A DNA stretch of 32,710 nt from a bacterium (GTDB taxonomy: Bacteria; Chloroflexota; Dormibacteria; Aeolococcales; Bog-877), in the NCBI GenBank assembly GCA_021827985.1, contig JAKATL010000035.1:1-32710 (forward strand), written 5' to 3'. Positions 17,927 to 26,259 of the stretch are shown here, one piece after another; positions within the stretch are counted from its first letter, which is position 1; every line of letters begins with the position of its first letter. Under the pieces are notes generated by a model. The model was not told where the DNA came from, did no database searches, and worked only from the letters and a program-made list of their open reading frames with translations. The position numbers were made by a program, and so were the translations under genes.

Positions 17927-18234
17927 CCCGGGCCGGGGGGAGTCCCACCCCCCGGCCCTCGTCCCCGCATGCAAGTCTCCCTTCACAGCGCTCCTGCTGG
18001 CCAGCCGGTGGCCTCACCTACTCATGGGGTCCTCCTGTCACGTTGGTAGCACACTCAGGAGCCTTGGCCCTCCGCGCTGGGAGAGACCTGGCGGTCCTTA
18101 TCGGTGCCGGTAGGGCCCACAGGAGGCGCCCTGGGCTGGGACTTCCTCCGCGATGCGGGGCGCCCACTCCCTACCATGAGTTGTGCGAGGCGGAGACCCC
18201 GCGCGAGGTGGTAATGAGGTGATCGGAGGAGGCC

Positions 18235-20130
18235 ATGGCGGGGCTCGACGAGATCTACCGTCGCAGTATCGAGGATCCCAGCGGTTTCTGGAGCGAGGCC
18301 GCCCGAGCGATCGAGTGGGATCGGTTCCCCACGACCATCCTCGACGACCACCAGCCGCCCTTCTTCCGATGGTTCTCCGACGGTGTCCTCAACACCTGTC
18401 ACAACGCCGTCGACCGCCATGTCCGCGCCGGGCGGGGAGAACAGGCCGCTCTCATCCATGAGAGCCCGGTGACGGGGACGGGGGGCCAGGTCACCTATGC
18501 CGAGCTCCAGGAAGCGACATCCCGGTTCGCGGGGGGGCTCCGGCAACTCGGAGTCGCGGCCGGCGACACCGTCATCATCTACATGCCGATGGTGCCGGAG
18601 GCGGTCGTGGCCATGCTCGCCTGTGCCCGACTGGGAGCGGTGCACTCGGTGGTGTTCGGCGGTTTCGCGCCGCATGAGCTGGCCCTCCGTCTCGACGACG
18701 CCCGGCCCAAGGTGGTCGTCTCAGCGTCGTGCGGAGTGGAGCGGGACCGGGTCGTCTCCTACAAGCTGCTCCTCGACCGCGCGATCGCCGAGGCCCACCA
18801 CACCCCCGACTACTGCGTCATCCTGCAGCGACCTCAGGGGGAACCAGCCCGACTCACCGCCCCGAGCGACCTCGACTTCGAGGAGGTGGCGAGCAGTGAC
18901 CCGGTCGCGTGCGTCCCGGTGCTCGCCACCGACCCGCTCTACGTCCTCTACACGTCGGGAACGACCGCCCGGCCCAAGGGGGTGGTTCGCGACAACGGAG
19001 GCCATGCCGTCGCTCTGGCTTGGAGCATGGCCAACATCTACGGTTTGCGGCCAGGGGAGGTCTTCTGGACCGCCTCCGACATCGGTTGGGTGGTCGGTCA
19101 CTCGTACGTGGTTTACGGACCCCTGCTCCATGGCTGCACATCGGTTCTCTACGAGGGCGGCGCCGTCGGAACCCCCGACGCCGGCGCCTACTGGCGGGTC
19201 GCCGCCAAGCACAAGGTCAGAGTGCTGTTCACCACGCCAACCGCCCTGCGCGCGATCCGCCAGGAGGATCCGCGCGGGACGCACCTCCTCAGACACCGTC
19301 TCGACAGCTTGCGGGCAGTCTTTCTCGCCGGCGAGTCCCTCGACCCTGACACCTTCCGCTGGGCCAGCGACCACCTGCGGGTTCCGGTCATCGACCACTG
19401 GTGGCAGACCGAGACCGGATGGCCCGTCACCGCTAACTGTCTCGGCGTGGAGCCGCTGCCCGTCAAAGTCGGCTCCGCGAACCGGCCCGTCCCGGGCTTC
19501 GACGTACATGTCCTGGACGACCGAGGAGTGCCCGCCGCGGCTGGGATCGACGGGCAGGTCGCACTTCGCCTGCCGCTCCCTCCGGGGACGCTGACGACCC
19601 TCTGGCACGATGACGGCGGCTACCAGAGCTCCTACCTGAACGCCAACCCCGGCTATTACACGACCGGTGACCGCGGACACCTCGACAAGGACGGTTACCT
19701 CTTCCTCCTCGGTCGCCTCAACGACGTCATCAAGGTCGCCAACTACCGGCTCTCGCCGGCGGCGATCGAGGCGGCGATCGCAACCCATCCCGATGTCGCC
19801 GAGTGTGCGGTGGTCGGCATCCCCGATGCGGCCAAGGGTCAGGTCCCCATCTGCTTTGTCGTACTCAAGACCGGCGTGGCCTCGGACCCGGATGCGGTGG
19901 CCATCGAACTGGTGGCGCTGGTCGAAGACTTGGTCGGACCGGTCGCCTCGTTCCGGGACTCCATAGTGGTGAAGCGTCTGCCCCGCACCCGCTCGGGGAA
20001 GATTCTGCGGTCGACCATGCAGGGAATCGCGGCCGGCCGCGCGCTGGCGCCCCCGGCAACCATCGACGATCCGGCCATCCTCGACGAGATCACGGCGGCG
20101 CTCAGATCGCATCGGCTGGGCTCGACCTAG
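18235..20130 (+). CDS. PrpE-like acyl-CoA synthetase, 631 aa, with altered hinge motif
   Basis: An ANL-superfamily AMP-forming acyl-CoA synthetase, closest by motif to propionyl-CoA synthetase. It would activate propionate or a similar short acid with ATP and CoA. Seen: P-loop TSGTTARPKG (240-249), VVRDNGGHAVAL, IDHWWQTETGWP (386-397), TGDRGH (477-482) and the catalytic lysine in RTRSGKILR (K589). The hinge A8 segment reads VIKVANYRLSPAAIE (498-512), where the convergent paralogue and the family have VINVAGHRLSTGAIE. The Gly-His pair is therefore Asn-Tyr, which may change kinetics or substrate. GGAGG lies 5 bases before the ATG. It stands alone and converges on the second copy, with a strong hairpin between them. 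Class is secure; substrate is uncertain. Confidence 0.9.
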   Translation: MAGLDEIYRRSIEDPSGFWSEAARAIEWDRFPTTILDDHQPPFFRWFSDGVLNTCHNAVDRHVRAGRGEQAALIHESPVTGTGGQVTYAELQEATSRFAGGLRQLGVAAGDTVIIYMPMVPEAVVAMLACARLGAVHSVVFGGFAPHELALRLDDARPKVVVSASCGVERDRVVSYKLLLDRAIAEAHHTPDYCVILQRPQGEPARLTAPSDLDFEEVASSDPVACVPVLATDPLYVLYTSGTTARPKGVVRDNGGHAVALAWSMANIYGLRPGEVFWTASDIGWVVGHSYVVYGPLLHGCTSVLYEGGAVGTPDAGAYWRVAAKHKVRVLFTTPTALRAIRQEDPRGTHLLRHRLDSLRAVFLAGESLDPDTFRWASDHLRVPVIDHWWQTETGWPVTANCLGVEPLPVKVGSANRPVPGFDVHVLDDRGVPAAAGIDGQVALRLPLPPGTLTTLWHDDGGYQSSYLNANPGYYTTGDRGHLDKDGYLFLLGRLNDVIKVANYRLSPAAIEAAIATHPDVAECAVVGIPDAAKGQVPICFVVLKTGVASDPDAVAIELVALVEDLVGPVASFRDSIVVKRLPRTRSGKILRSTMQGIAAGRALAPPATIDDPAILDEITAALRSHRLGST

Positions 20131-20233
20131 AGCGCTCAGCCCGAGTCGATCAGCCGGGTCGGACAGGTCGACACCCCGTGACCAGTTCTCCTCTCTCGTC
20201 CGGCCCCTAGCCGCCCCCACGCCCCGCCGGTCA

Positions 20234-20275
20234 GGGGATGGCGGCGCCGGTCAGTTGGCCCGTCCCGCCATCCCC
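20234..20275. terminator. Bidirectional terminator-like hairpin between two prpE-like genes
   Basis: Arms GGGGATGGCGG (20234-20244) and CCGCCATCCCC (20265-20275) are perfectly complementary over 11 bp with a 20-base loop. The element is in the 155-base gap between two convergent stops, 10 bases from the minus-strand stop. There is no T-run, but in high-GC bacteria such stems often mark transcript ends. Confidence 0.6.
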
Positions 20276-20285
20276 GGTGGCGCGA

Positions 20286-22181
20286 TCAGACCACCGTGTT
20301 CAGGGCCTCGGGAGAAATGATCCGGGTGATGTCGTCGAGCGCCGTGGGATCCTCGATGGTGCTGGGCACGGTGTAGTCGCGTCCGTCGGCGATGGCGCGC
20401 ATGGTGGCGCGGAGGATCTTCCCCGATCGCGTCTTGGGCAACCGCGGCACCACCTGTACGTTGCGGAACGAGGCCACCGCCCCGATGCTCTCCCTGACCG
20501 CCTGGGTGAGATCGCTGCGAAGCACCTCGGGGTCTATCTCGACCCCGGCCTTGAGCACCACCAGGCCGATTGGAACCTGGCCCTTGAGGGAGTCGACAAT
20601 GCCAATCACCGCGCATTCGGCGACCGCCGGATGCCGAGCCACCACCTCCTCGATGGCTCCTGTCGAGAGCCGATGGCCGGCGACGTTGATGACGTCGTCG
20701 ATCCGACCCATGACCCAGAGGTAGCCGTCCTCGTCGAAGTGGCCGCCATCCCCAGTGAGGTAGAAGCCCGGATGACGGGCGAAATACTCCTCCACGAAGC
20801 GCTCGCCGGCGTTGTGGAGGGTGGTCAGGGTGCCCGGGGGAAGGGGGTGCCGGACGACGATCTCGCCCTCGATCCCAGGGGTTACGGAGTTGCCGCTCCC
20901 GTCGACCACGAGCACCTCGAAGCCCGGTACCGGCTGCGTCGGCGAACCCGGCTTGACCGGCTTGGGCTCGATGCCCAGGCAATTGGCCACGATCGGCCAG
21001 CCGGTCTCGGTCTGCCACCAGTGGTCAATGACCGGGACCGAGAGCAGGTCGCGAGCCCATTCGTAGGTCGGCGAGTCGAGCCGCTCACCGGCCAGGAAGA
21101 GGGCCCGCAGGCAGCTGGTGTCGCGGAGCCGCTTGTACTTTCCCTCAGGGTCCTCCTTCTTGATTGCGCGAAAGGCGGTGGGGGCGCAGAAGAGGGTGTT
21201 CACCTGGTGCTCCTCGATCACCCGCCAGAAGGCTCCCGCATCGGGGGTGCCCACCGGCTTGCCCTCGTAGAGAACGGTGGTGACTCCGGCCAGCAGTGGC
21301 GCATAGACGATGTACGAGTGCCCCACCACCCAGCCCACGTCCGACGCCGCCCAGTAGACGTCACCAGGGTGCACATCGTAGACGTTGGCCATGCTCCACG
21401 CCAGCGCCACCGCATGACCACCGTTGTCCCGGACCACACCCTTGGGGCCGGCGGTGGTCCCGGAGGTGTAGAGGATGTACAGCGGATCGGTGGCCTTGAC
21501 CGAGACGCAGTCGACCCCACTGGCAGCCGAGACGGTCGCCTCCCAGTCCAGGTCGGTGCCCTGCAGCACCGCTCGGTCCTGAGGTCGCTGGAGGATGACA
21601 CTGCACTCCGGCTTGTGCACCGCAAGCCGCACCGCTTCATCGAGGATCGGCTTGTACGGGATGACGCGCGTGGGCTCGATGCCACAGGAGGCGCTGAGCA
21701 CCACCTTGGGCTTGGCATCATCGATCCTGGCCGCCAGCTCGGGTGCGGCAAAGCCGCCGAATACCACGGAGTGGACCGCGCCGATGCGAGCGCACGCCAG
21801 CATCGCCATCACCGTCTCCGGGACCATCGGCATGTAGATGATGACGCTGTCGCCCTTGTTGACGCCCAGCGCTCGCAGCGCTCCCGCCACCTGGGCGGTC
21901 TGGTCGCGGAACTCGGCATAGGTGTAGCGCCGAACGGTTTGGGTCAGCGGGCTGTCGTAGATCAGGGCCGCCACCCCACCCCGGCCAGACTCGACGTGAC
22001 GGTCCAGGGCGTTGTAGCAGGTGTTGAGCTCGCCGTCGGGGAACCAGTGAACGAAGGGGAGTTCCGAGGTGTCGAGCACCTGATTCGGGGGCCGGGTCCA
22101 GTCGATGAGGCGGGCCGCATCACCCCAGAAGCCAATCGGGTCGTCGATGCTGCGCCGGTAGGTGTCGTCAAAGGTTCCCAT
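20286..22181 (-). CDS. prpE: Propionyl-CoA synthetase, 631 aa
   Basis: Converts propionate, ATP and CoA to propionyl-CoA, feeding the methylcitrate cycle encoded at 24-28 kb. Motifs are canonical: TSGTTAGPKGVV (239-250), VRDNGGHAVAL, IDHWWQTETGWP (385-396), LTGDGGH (475-481), hinge VINVAGHRLSTGAIE (497-511) and the acetylatable catalytic lysine K588 in KTRSGKILR. I chose the ATG at 22181, which has GGGAGG seven bases upstream, over an in-frame TTG six codons earlier. This start gives 631 residues, the same as the paralogue on the other strand. It lies 145 bases downstream of the satP transporter gene in the same direction, consistent with an uptake-activation unit. Similarity to the neighbour suggests an old duplication or a paralogue gained separately. 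Confidence 0.94.
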   Translation of the reverse strand: MGTFDDTYRRSIDDPIGFWGDAARLIDWTRPPNQVLDTSELPFVHWFPDGELNTCYNALDRHVESGRGGVAALIYDSPLTQTVRRYTYAEFRDQTAQVAGALRALGVNKGDSVIIYMPMVPETVMAMLACARIGAVHSVVFGGFAAPELAARIDDAKPKVVLSASCGIEPTRVIPYKPILDEAVRLAVHKPECSVILQRPQDRAVLQGTDLDWEATVSAASGVDCVSVKATDPLYILYTSGTTAGPKGVVRDNGGHAVALAWSMANVYDVHPGDVYWAASDVGWVVGHSYIVYAPLLAGVTTVLYEGKPVGTPDAGAFWRVIEEHQVNTLFCAPTAFRAIKKEDPEGKYKRLRDTSCLRALFLAGERLDSPTYEWARDLLSVPVIDHWWQTETGWPIVANCLGIEPKPVKPGSPTQPVPGFEVLVVDGSGNSVTPGIEGEIVVRHPLPPGTLTTLHNAGERFVEEYFARHPGFYLTGDGGHFDEDGYLWVMGRIDDVINVAGHRLSTGAIEEVVARHPAVAECAVIGIVDSLKGQVPIGLVVLKAGVEIDPEVLRSDLTQAVRESIGAVASFRNVQVVPRLPKTRSGKILRATMRAIADGRDYTVPSTIEDPTALDDITRIISPEALNTVV

Positions 22182-22326
22182 GTCAGTGCCTCCCGTCAAT
22201 CAATGCCGGCAGGGCCGCGCGGCCCTGCTGATGAGTACCGCGCCAAAGGCCAGGGAGATTAGTGGATGCGCCGCTGCAGAGCTGCCGGAGTATTCGAGCA
22301 GGACCCGTGACGGCGCGCTGGTTGGC

Positions 22327-22983
22327 CTAGGTGGGCACCACGTCACGCTTGAAGGTGGCCTTGGTGACGTCGGCGAAGGAGAGGTAGAGCGCTCCCAGGC
22401 CGGTGAGGATGCCCAGGTAACCACCGAGAACGTGCAAGGTACTGCTGTTGCCCGCCCAGAAACCTACTGCCAAGACCAAGAACGTCGCCGTCAGCAGGGC
22501 GAAGACCACCGCCACCGCCCTCGCCACCGCGAACGCTGCCACCAGCATGTAGGCGGTGAAGATGCCCCAAGCGAACAGGTAGAGGCCAAGGGCTCCAGTG
22601 ACCGCGTCGGCCGGGGCCCCCTTGGTGGTGGCGATCGCGGGCACGAAGTATTGGAGCAGTAGAAAGAAGCTGATCCAGAAGGCGCCGTAGGCGGAGAAGG
22701 TGGTGGCGACGAAGGTGTTGCCGCGTCGGTAGGCCCACATCCCGGCCAGGATCTGCGCGCCGCCGCCGACCGGCAGGGCCAGGGCCAGGACCATCGGTGT
22801 GGCTACCGCGGTGAGCCATCCCGCGTTGATGACCGAGAGGCACAAGGTGGTGATACCGAAGCACGCCAAACCCAGCGGAGCTGGGTCGCCCATGGCTGCC
22901 GCCAGCGCTGCCTCAGGATGATGCACGTCGCTCGGGGCGGGTACCGCAGCCTCCGAGCCGTGTGATCCGACGAGTGTTGCCAT
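22327..22983 (-). CDS. satP: Acetate/propionate uptake transporter, GPR1/FUN34/YaaH family, 218 aa
   Basis: A six-helix inner-membrane protein that imports acetate, propionate or succinate with protons. Residues 33-39 read DPAPLGL, matching the family signature NPAPLGL except that Asn is Asp. Hydrophobic helices follow through to the C-terminus (for example MVLALALPVGGGAQILAGMWAY, and FLVLAVGFWAG). The ATG at 22983 has GGAGG 11 bases upstream; an in-frame TTG six codons earlier is less likely. It lies upstream of prpE in the same direction, so substrate entry and activation are probably expressed together. The Asn-to-Asp change in the signature is unusual and may affect selectivity. Confidence 0.9.
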   Translation of the reverse strand: MATLVGSHGSEAAVPAPSDVHHPEAALAAAMGDPAPLGLACFGITTLCLSVINAGWLTAVATPMVLALALPVGGGAQILAGMWAYRRGNTFVATTFSAYGAFWISFFLLLQYFVPAIATTKGAPADAVTGALGLYLFAWGIFTAYMLVAAFAVARAVAVVFALLTATFLVLAVGFWAGNSSTLHVLGGYLGILTGLGALYLSFADVTKATFKRDVVPT

Positions 22984-23770
22984 GTCCCTTGCCACCTCCA
23001 ACTTCCCGGTCTGGAACCACCCTGACCCTCGGACCGGGAGCGGTCAGGTCAGGTCGTCTGGCCCATGGTCGCCTGGGTCGGCCCGGTTGCAACGGGAGCG
23101 CTGGACGAGCGGCCAGCTTTGCTGGCCCACCGGCGATATCTGGTGACCGAACGGTCGGTCGTCCGCCACCGACATGCAGCTCCCGCGGGCTTCCCAGCGG
23201 TGCTCTGGCCAGACCCGGCTGCGGAGTTCGCCAGGGCCACCTCACCGGACAGCATCTCCACGGTCCGTTGGACGCGCCGGATCAGGGCGCGATCGAGAAT
23301 CCCTTCGAGGTGCAGATCCTCACGATATTCTAAGCGGCTGCCGGAATCCCACAGGCCGACGCCCGGGCCGTGCCAGTGGCGGTAGAGGAACCGGAGTGGC
23401 TGGACGATCCGCTCCAGCGAGCAAGATGACATGGGGAAGCCCACAGGGGGGCGCCGGAGCATCGAACCGGGCGGAGCCGATGCTTACGGCCGACACCCGG
23501 GCAGGCACCGCGGAACTGTCATCTGCCAGCCCACCCGACCCGCCTGCCTATCCCTGACCCAGATGGCCGGGGCGGTCCGAAGAAGTCGGCGGGCACGGCC
23601 GCTGGAACTTCGTCGAGGGGCCGCCAACATGCAGCCGGACCCGCCCAGGCCGCCGGTCCAGCCGGCCAACTCCCGTTGCCACCGCGAGCACAGCGACGGG
23701 GGTTCTGGCGGCTGGGCTGGAGAGCTACCTGGCCGCCGGGACAGCGTGGCAGGTATGGAGCGTGCGGGTC

Positions 23771-23872
23771 GGCCCAATACCCGAAGGCTGAGGTCCGGCC
23801 CCACTGGCGGCGTAAATCCGGAAGCGGCCGCGGCATGCTTGGCCCGGCCCAGGTCGGGAGGGCCCGTTGGCA
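23771..23872 (+). repeat. Decayed copy of the sequence found behind the TnpB pseudogene
   Basis: The segment around 23818-23871 aligns with about 29506-29559 at roughly three in four bases by eye, including the identical runs TGCTTGGC and CCCAGGTCGGGA. Translated, NPEAAAACLARPRSGG matches RPETAMACLAQPRSGR. Similarity extends weakly upstream (CCCAA then CCGAAGGC in both). It is probably the remnant of a second related insertion whose other parts are lost. Confidence 0.4.
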
Positions 23873-24098
23873 GTGCCCCCTGCAGCTCGCGCCGCAGGTA
23901 CAGGGAGGCCGGCGACCCAGGGCCGGAGGTGCGGTGCTCGTAGCTGTAGCCGGCGGCACGATCCGCACGGTCCGCGCCAGCTCGACAGCCCCTGCCGCAA
24001 CCGAGGGGCAGAGGTCCCATGGGTCGAAGGTCACCGCGCGGTGCGCGCCTCGAGAGTTGCGTAGCTCGTCGACGCCTGGGGATCGCCGCTGAGCTTGA

Positions 24099-24124
24099 CC
24101 GGGTCCCGGTCGGCTGGGACCCGG
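24099..24124 (-). terminator. Terminator-like hairpin after prpC
   Basis: CCGGGTCCC (24099-24107) and GGGACCCGG (24116-24124) form a perfect 9-bp stem with an 8-base loop, 54 bases beyond the prpC stop codon. No clear T-run follows, which is common in high-GC genomes. Confidence 0.55.
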
Positions 24125-24178
24125 GTGCCACCCACCACCGCCCCGGTCAGCTCGCTCCGTCGCCCGACCGGTGACGGC

Positions 24179-25306
24179 TCAGGGGGCGACGTGCCTTTCG
24201 GGCGGTCCGTTGTAGGCGCTCAGCGGGCGGATGAGCGCATTCGCCTGCATCTGCTCCATGACATGGGCCGTCCAGCCGGTGATCCGGCTCATCACGAAGA
24301 TCGGGGTGAAGGTCGGGACGTCGAAGCCCATCAAGTGGTACGCAGGACCGGTCGGCAAGTCAAGGTTCGGCTGGATGCCCGTCTCCTGAAACATTGCCCG
24401 CTCGAGGGTGTCGTAGAGGGTGAGGAGCCGGTCGGCGCCCCTCAGCCGAGCCAGCTCTGCCAGAGCCTGGCGCATAGTCGGCACGCGGCTGTCCCCGTGC
24501 TTGTACACCCGGTGCCCGAAGCCCATGATCTTGCGCTGGGAGGCCAGCGCTTCGTGCAGCCACTCGGAGGCGTTTTCGGCCTCGCCAATCTCCTCGAGCA
24601 TCACCATGACCGCCTCGTTGGCGCCGCCGTGCAACGCCCCCTTCAGTGCGCCGATGGCTCCGGTCACCGCCGAGTAGATGTCCGAAAGCGTCGAGGTGAT
24701 GACGCGCGCGGTGAAGGTCGACGCGTTGAAGCTGTGCTCGGCGTAGAGGATCAGTGAGACCTCGAAGCAGCGGACGACCTCGGGCTCGGGCACAGCGCCG
24801 AAGCAGCAGTGAAAGAAGTTCTCGGCAAACGAGAGGTCGGTGTCGGGAGCGATGGGTGCCTCCCCGCGGCGACGGCGCTGCTCGAAGGCCACGATCGTGG
24901 GGAGCTTTGCCATCATGTCGATGGACTTTCGGAGATTCGCAGCCGGCGAGGCGTCGCCCTCGTCCGGGTCCGACGCCCCGAGGAAGCTCACCGCGGTGCG
25001 CAGCACGTCCATGGGGTGGCAGGTCGTCGGCAGAGCGCCGAGCACGTCAAAGAGATCGTCCGGCAAGGCCCGAAGCGACCGCTCTTCCCGGACGAAGGCC
25101 TCCAGCTCGTCCTTCGAGGGCAGCTCGCCGTGCCAGATGAGGTAGGCGACCTCCTCAAAGGTGCAAGACGCTGCCAGCTCCTGGACCGGATAGCCCCGGT
25201 AGAGGAGGGAGTTCGTCTCCTGGTTGACCATCGAGATCGCGGTGGAGTCGGCGACGATGCCGACGAGGCCCCGCTTGATGTCGGATCCAGCACTATCTGC
25301 TGCCAC
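24179..25306 (-). CDS. prpC: 2-methylcitrate synthase (citrate synthase family), 375 aa
   Basis: Condenses propionyl-CoA with oxaloacetate to 2-methylcitrate. The citrate-synthase catalytic set is present: H226 in GALHGGANEAVM, H265 in IMGFGHRVYKHGDSR and D316 in IQPNLDLPTGPAYH. A further His is in LYAEHSFNASTF. The short length of about 375 residues is typical of the Gram-positive-type enzymes that serve as methylcitrate synthase. The GTG start at 25306 has GGAGG eight bases upstream and lies one base after the prpB stop, so translation is coupled. It is the last gene of prpD-prpB-prpC. Some activity on acetyl-CoA is possible, but the operon context supports the propionate role. Confidence 0.93.
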   Translation of the reverse strand: MAADSAGSDIKRGLVGIVADSTAISMVNQETNSLLYRGYPVQELAASCTFEEVAYLIWHGELPSKDELEAFVREERSLRALPDDLFDVLGALPTTCHPMDVLRTAVSFLGASDPDEGDASPAANLRKSIDMMAKLPTIVAFEQRRRRGEAPIAPDTDLSFAENFFHCCFGAVPEPEVVRCFEVSLILYAEHSFNASTFTARVITSTLSDIYSAVTGAIGALKGALHGGANEAVMVMLEEIGEAENASEWLHEALASQRKIMGFGHRVYKHGDSRVPTMRQALAELARLRGADRLLTLYDTLERAMFQETGIQPNLDLPTGPAYHLMGFDVPTFTPIFVMSRITGWTAHVMEQMQANALIRPLSAYNGPPERHVAP

Positions 25307-25307
25307 C

Positions 25308-26216
25308 TCATTTGCCTCCGGGGTCGAGCGAGAAGTTGTAGACAGTGTCGTCCAAGGTGCCGTAGGCCTGGTAGTCGATCAGCTCGTACAGCCGTCCTCG
25401 GGTCTGCATGGCGTCGATTGAACTCCTCTGTGACCCCTCCGCCAGCAGGGTCCGCAGTCCGCGCTCGGCGGCGCCCATGGCCAGGCGCAGCAGCGTGACC
25501 GGGTAGATGACCAGGTTCACCCCGAGCGACTCGAGCGTGGCGATGTCGAGGAGCTTGGTCTTGCCGAACTCGGTCATGTTCGCCAGGATCGGCACGTCGA
25601 CCGCCTTGCGGAACGCCTCGAACTCGGACTCGTCCGCGAGCGCCTCGGGGAAGACGACATCGGCGCCGGCGTCGACGTAGGCCCTCGCCCGCTCGATGGC
25701 GCCCTCCAGTCCCTCGTTCGCGCGCGCGTCGGTGCGGGCGCACACGACGAAGGCGGGATCCCTCCGGGCCGAGACCGCCGCGGCGATGCGCCGGAGCATC
25801 TCGGGGCCATCCACGATCGCCTTGTGGTCCAGGTGGCCGCAACGCTTCGGGTTCACCTGGTCCTCCAGGTGGCAGCCCGCCAGACCGAGCTCCTCCAGGA
25901 CCTGCACCGTCCGGGCAACATTCATCGGCTCGCCGAAGCCCGTGTCCGCGTCGACTAGTGTCGGCAGGTTCGTAACCCGTGCTATCTCGTGGCTCTTCTC
26001 GGCGATCTCCGTCAGGGTGGTGAGGCCGATGTCCGGAAGGCCGAGCGACGCCGAAAGCGCCGCCCCGGAGACGTACACGCCCTCGAAGCCGAGCTCTTCG
26101 ATCAGCAACGCTGAGAGAGGGTTGAACGCCCCGGGAAAGCGGAGCAGCCGACCGGACCCCAGGCCGGCACGCAGGGCCGCCCGCCGCGCCGCTGCCGGCG
26201 TGACGGCATGGAGCAT
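25308..26216 (-). CDS. prpB: 2-methylisocitrate lyase, 302 aa
   Basis: Cleaves 2-methylisocitrate to pyruvate and succinate. It belongs to the isocitrate lyase/PEP mutase superfamily, with the active-site cysteine loop NPKRCGHLDHK (C126), the metal-binding VDADTGFGEP (88-97) and CHLEDQ (115-120). I chose the ATG at 26216, which has GGAGG seven bases upstream. The in-frame upstream extension (Gly/Cys-rich) lacks a ribosome site and is not family-like. About 300 residues is the usual length. It is 43 bases downstream of prpD and one base upstream of prpC in the same operon. Confidence 0.95.
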   Translation of the reverse strand: MLHAVTPAAARRAALRAGLGSGRLLRFPGAFNPLSALLIEELGFEGVYVSGAALSASLGLPDIGLTTLTEIAEKSHEIARVTNLPTLVDADTGFGEPMNVARTVQVLEELGLAGCHLEDQVNPKRCGHLDHKAIVDGPEMLRRIAAAVSARRDPAFVVCARTDARANEGLEGAIERARAYVDAGADVVFPEALADESEFEAFRKAVDVPILANMTEFGKTKLLDIATLESLGVNLVIYPVTLLRLAMGAAERGLRTLLAEGSQRSSIDAMQTRGRLYELIDYQAYGTLDDTVYNFSLDPGGK

Positions 26217-26259
26217 CAGCCCACCTCCCCCGCAGCCCTGGCAGGGCAGCCCCACCCCA

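Larger units (their letters stand above)
17300..18234. other. Gene-free border region holding a repeat array
   Basis: This stretch separates the defence island from the propionate genes. The middle third is the repeat array described separately. Open frames crossing it (for example on the minus strand, 17328-18017) are long only because the repeats contain no stop codons. Their products are Arg/Gly/Pro repeats. From 17930 to 18224 I see nothing beyond the ribosome site of the next gene. Composition becomes visibly more GC-rich from here rightwards. Confidence 0.5.
22984..24178. other. 1.2-kb region without a confident gene; contains a decayed TnpB-tail-like relic
   Basis: This lies between the satP start and the prpC stop. 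Open frames on both strands have biased, low-complexity translations. The minus-strand frame at 23049-23462 has a moderately protein-like middle (LEYREDLHLEGILDRALIRRVQRTVEMLSGEVA) but no ribosome site or family match, so I do not call it. The part around 23770-23870 is related in sequence to the tail of the broken TnpB gene at 29440-29560. A hairpin at 24099-24124 closes the prpC transcript. Confidence 0.45.

Noticed and set aside
17328..18017. 229-residue Arg/Gly-repeat protein on the minus strand
   Set aside because: It is the translation of the intergenic repeat array. The period changes between 38, 39 and 45 bases, so no frame is maintained.
18721..20220. 499-codon open frame on the minus strand
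   Set aside because: Antisense shadow of the first PrpE-like gene, rich in Arg, Gly and Val without recognisable motifs.
20238..22262. 674-codon open frame on the plus strand
   Set aside because: It is the antisense frame of prpE. Such long shadows are expected in GC-rich genes, and the translation has no domain pattern.
23049..23462. 137-aa protein on the minus strand
   Set aside because: The middle is somewhat protein-like, but there is no ribosome site, the C-terminal half is low complexity and no family is recognised.
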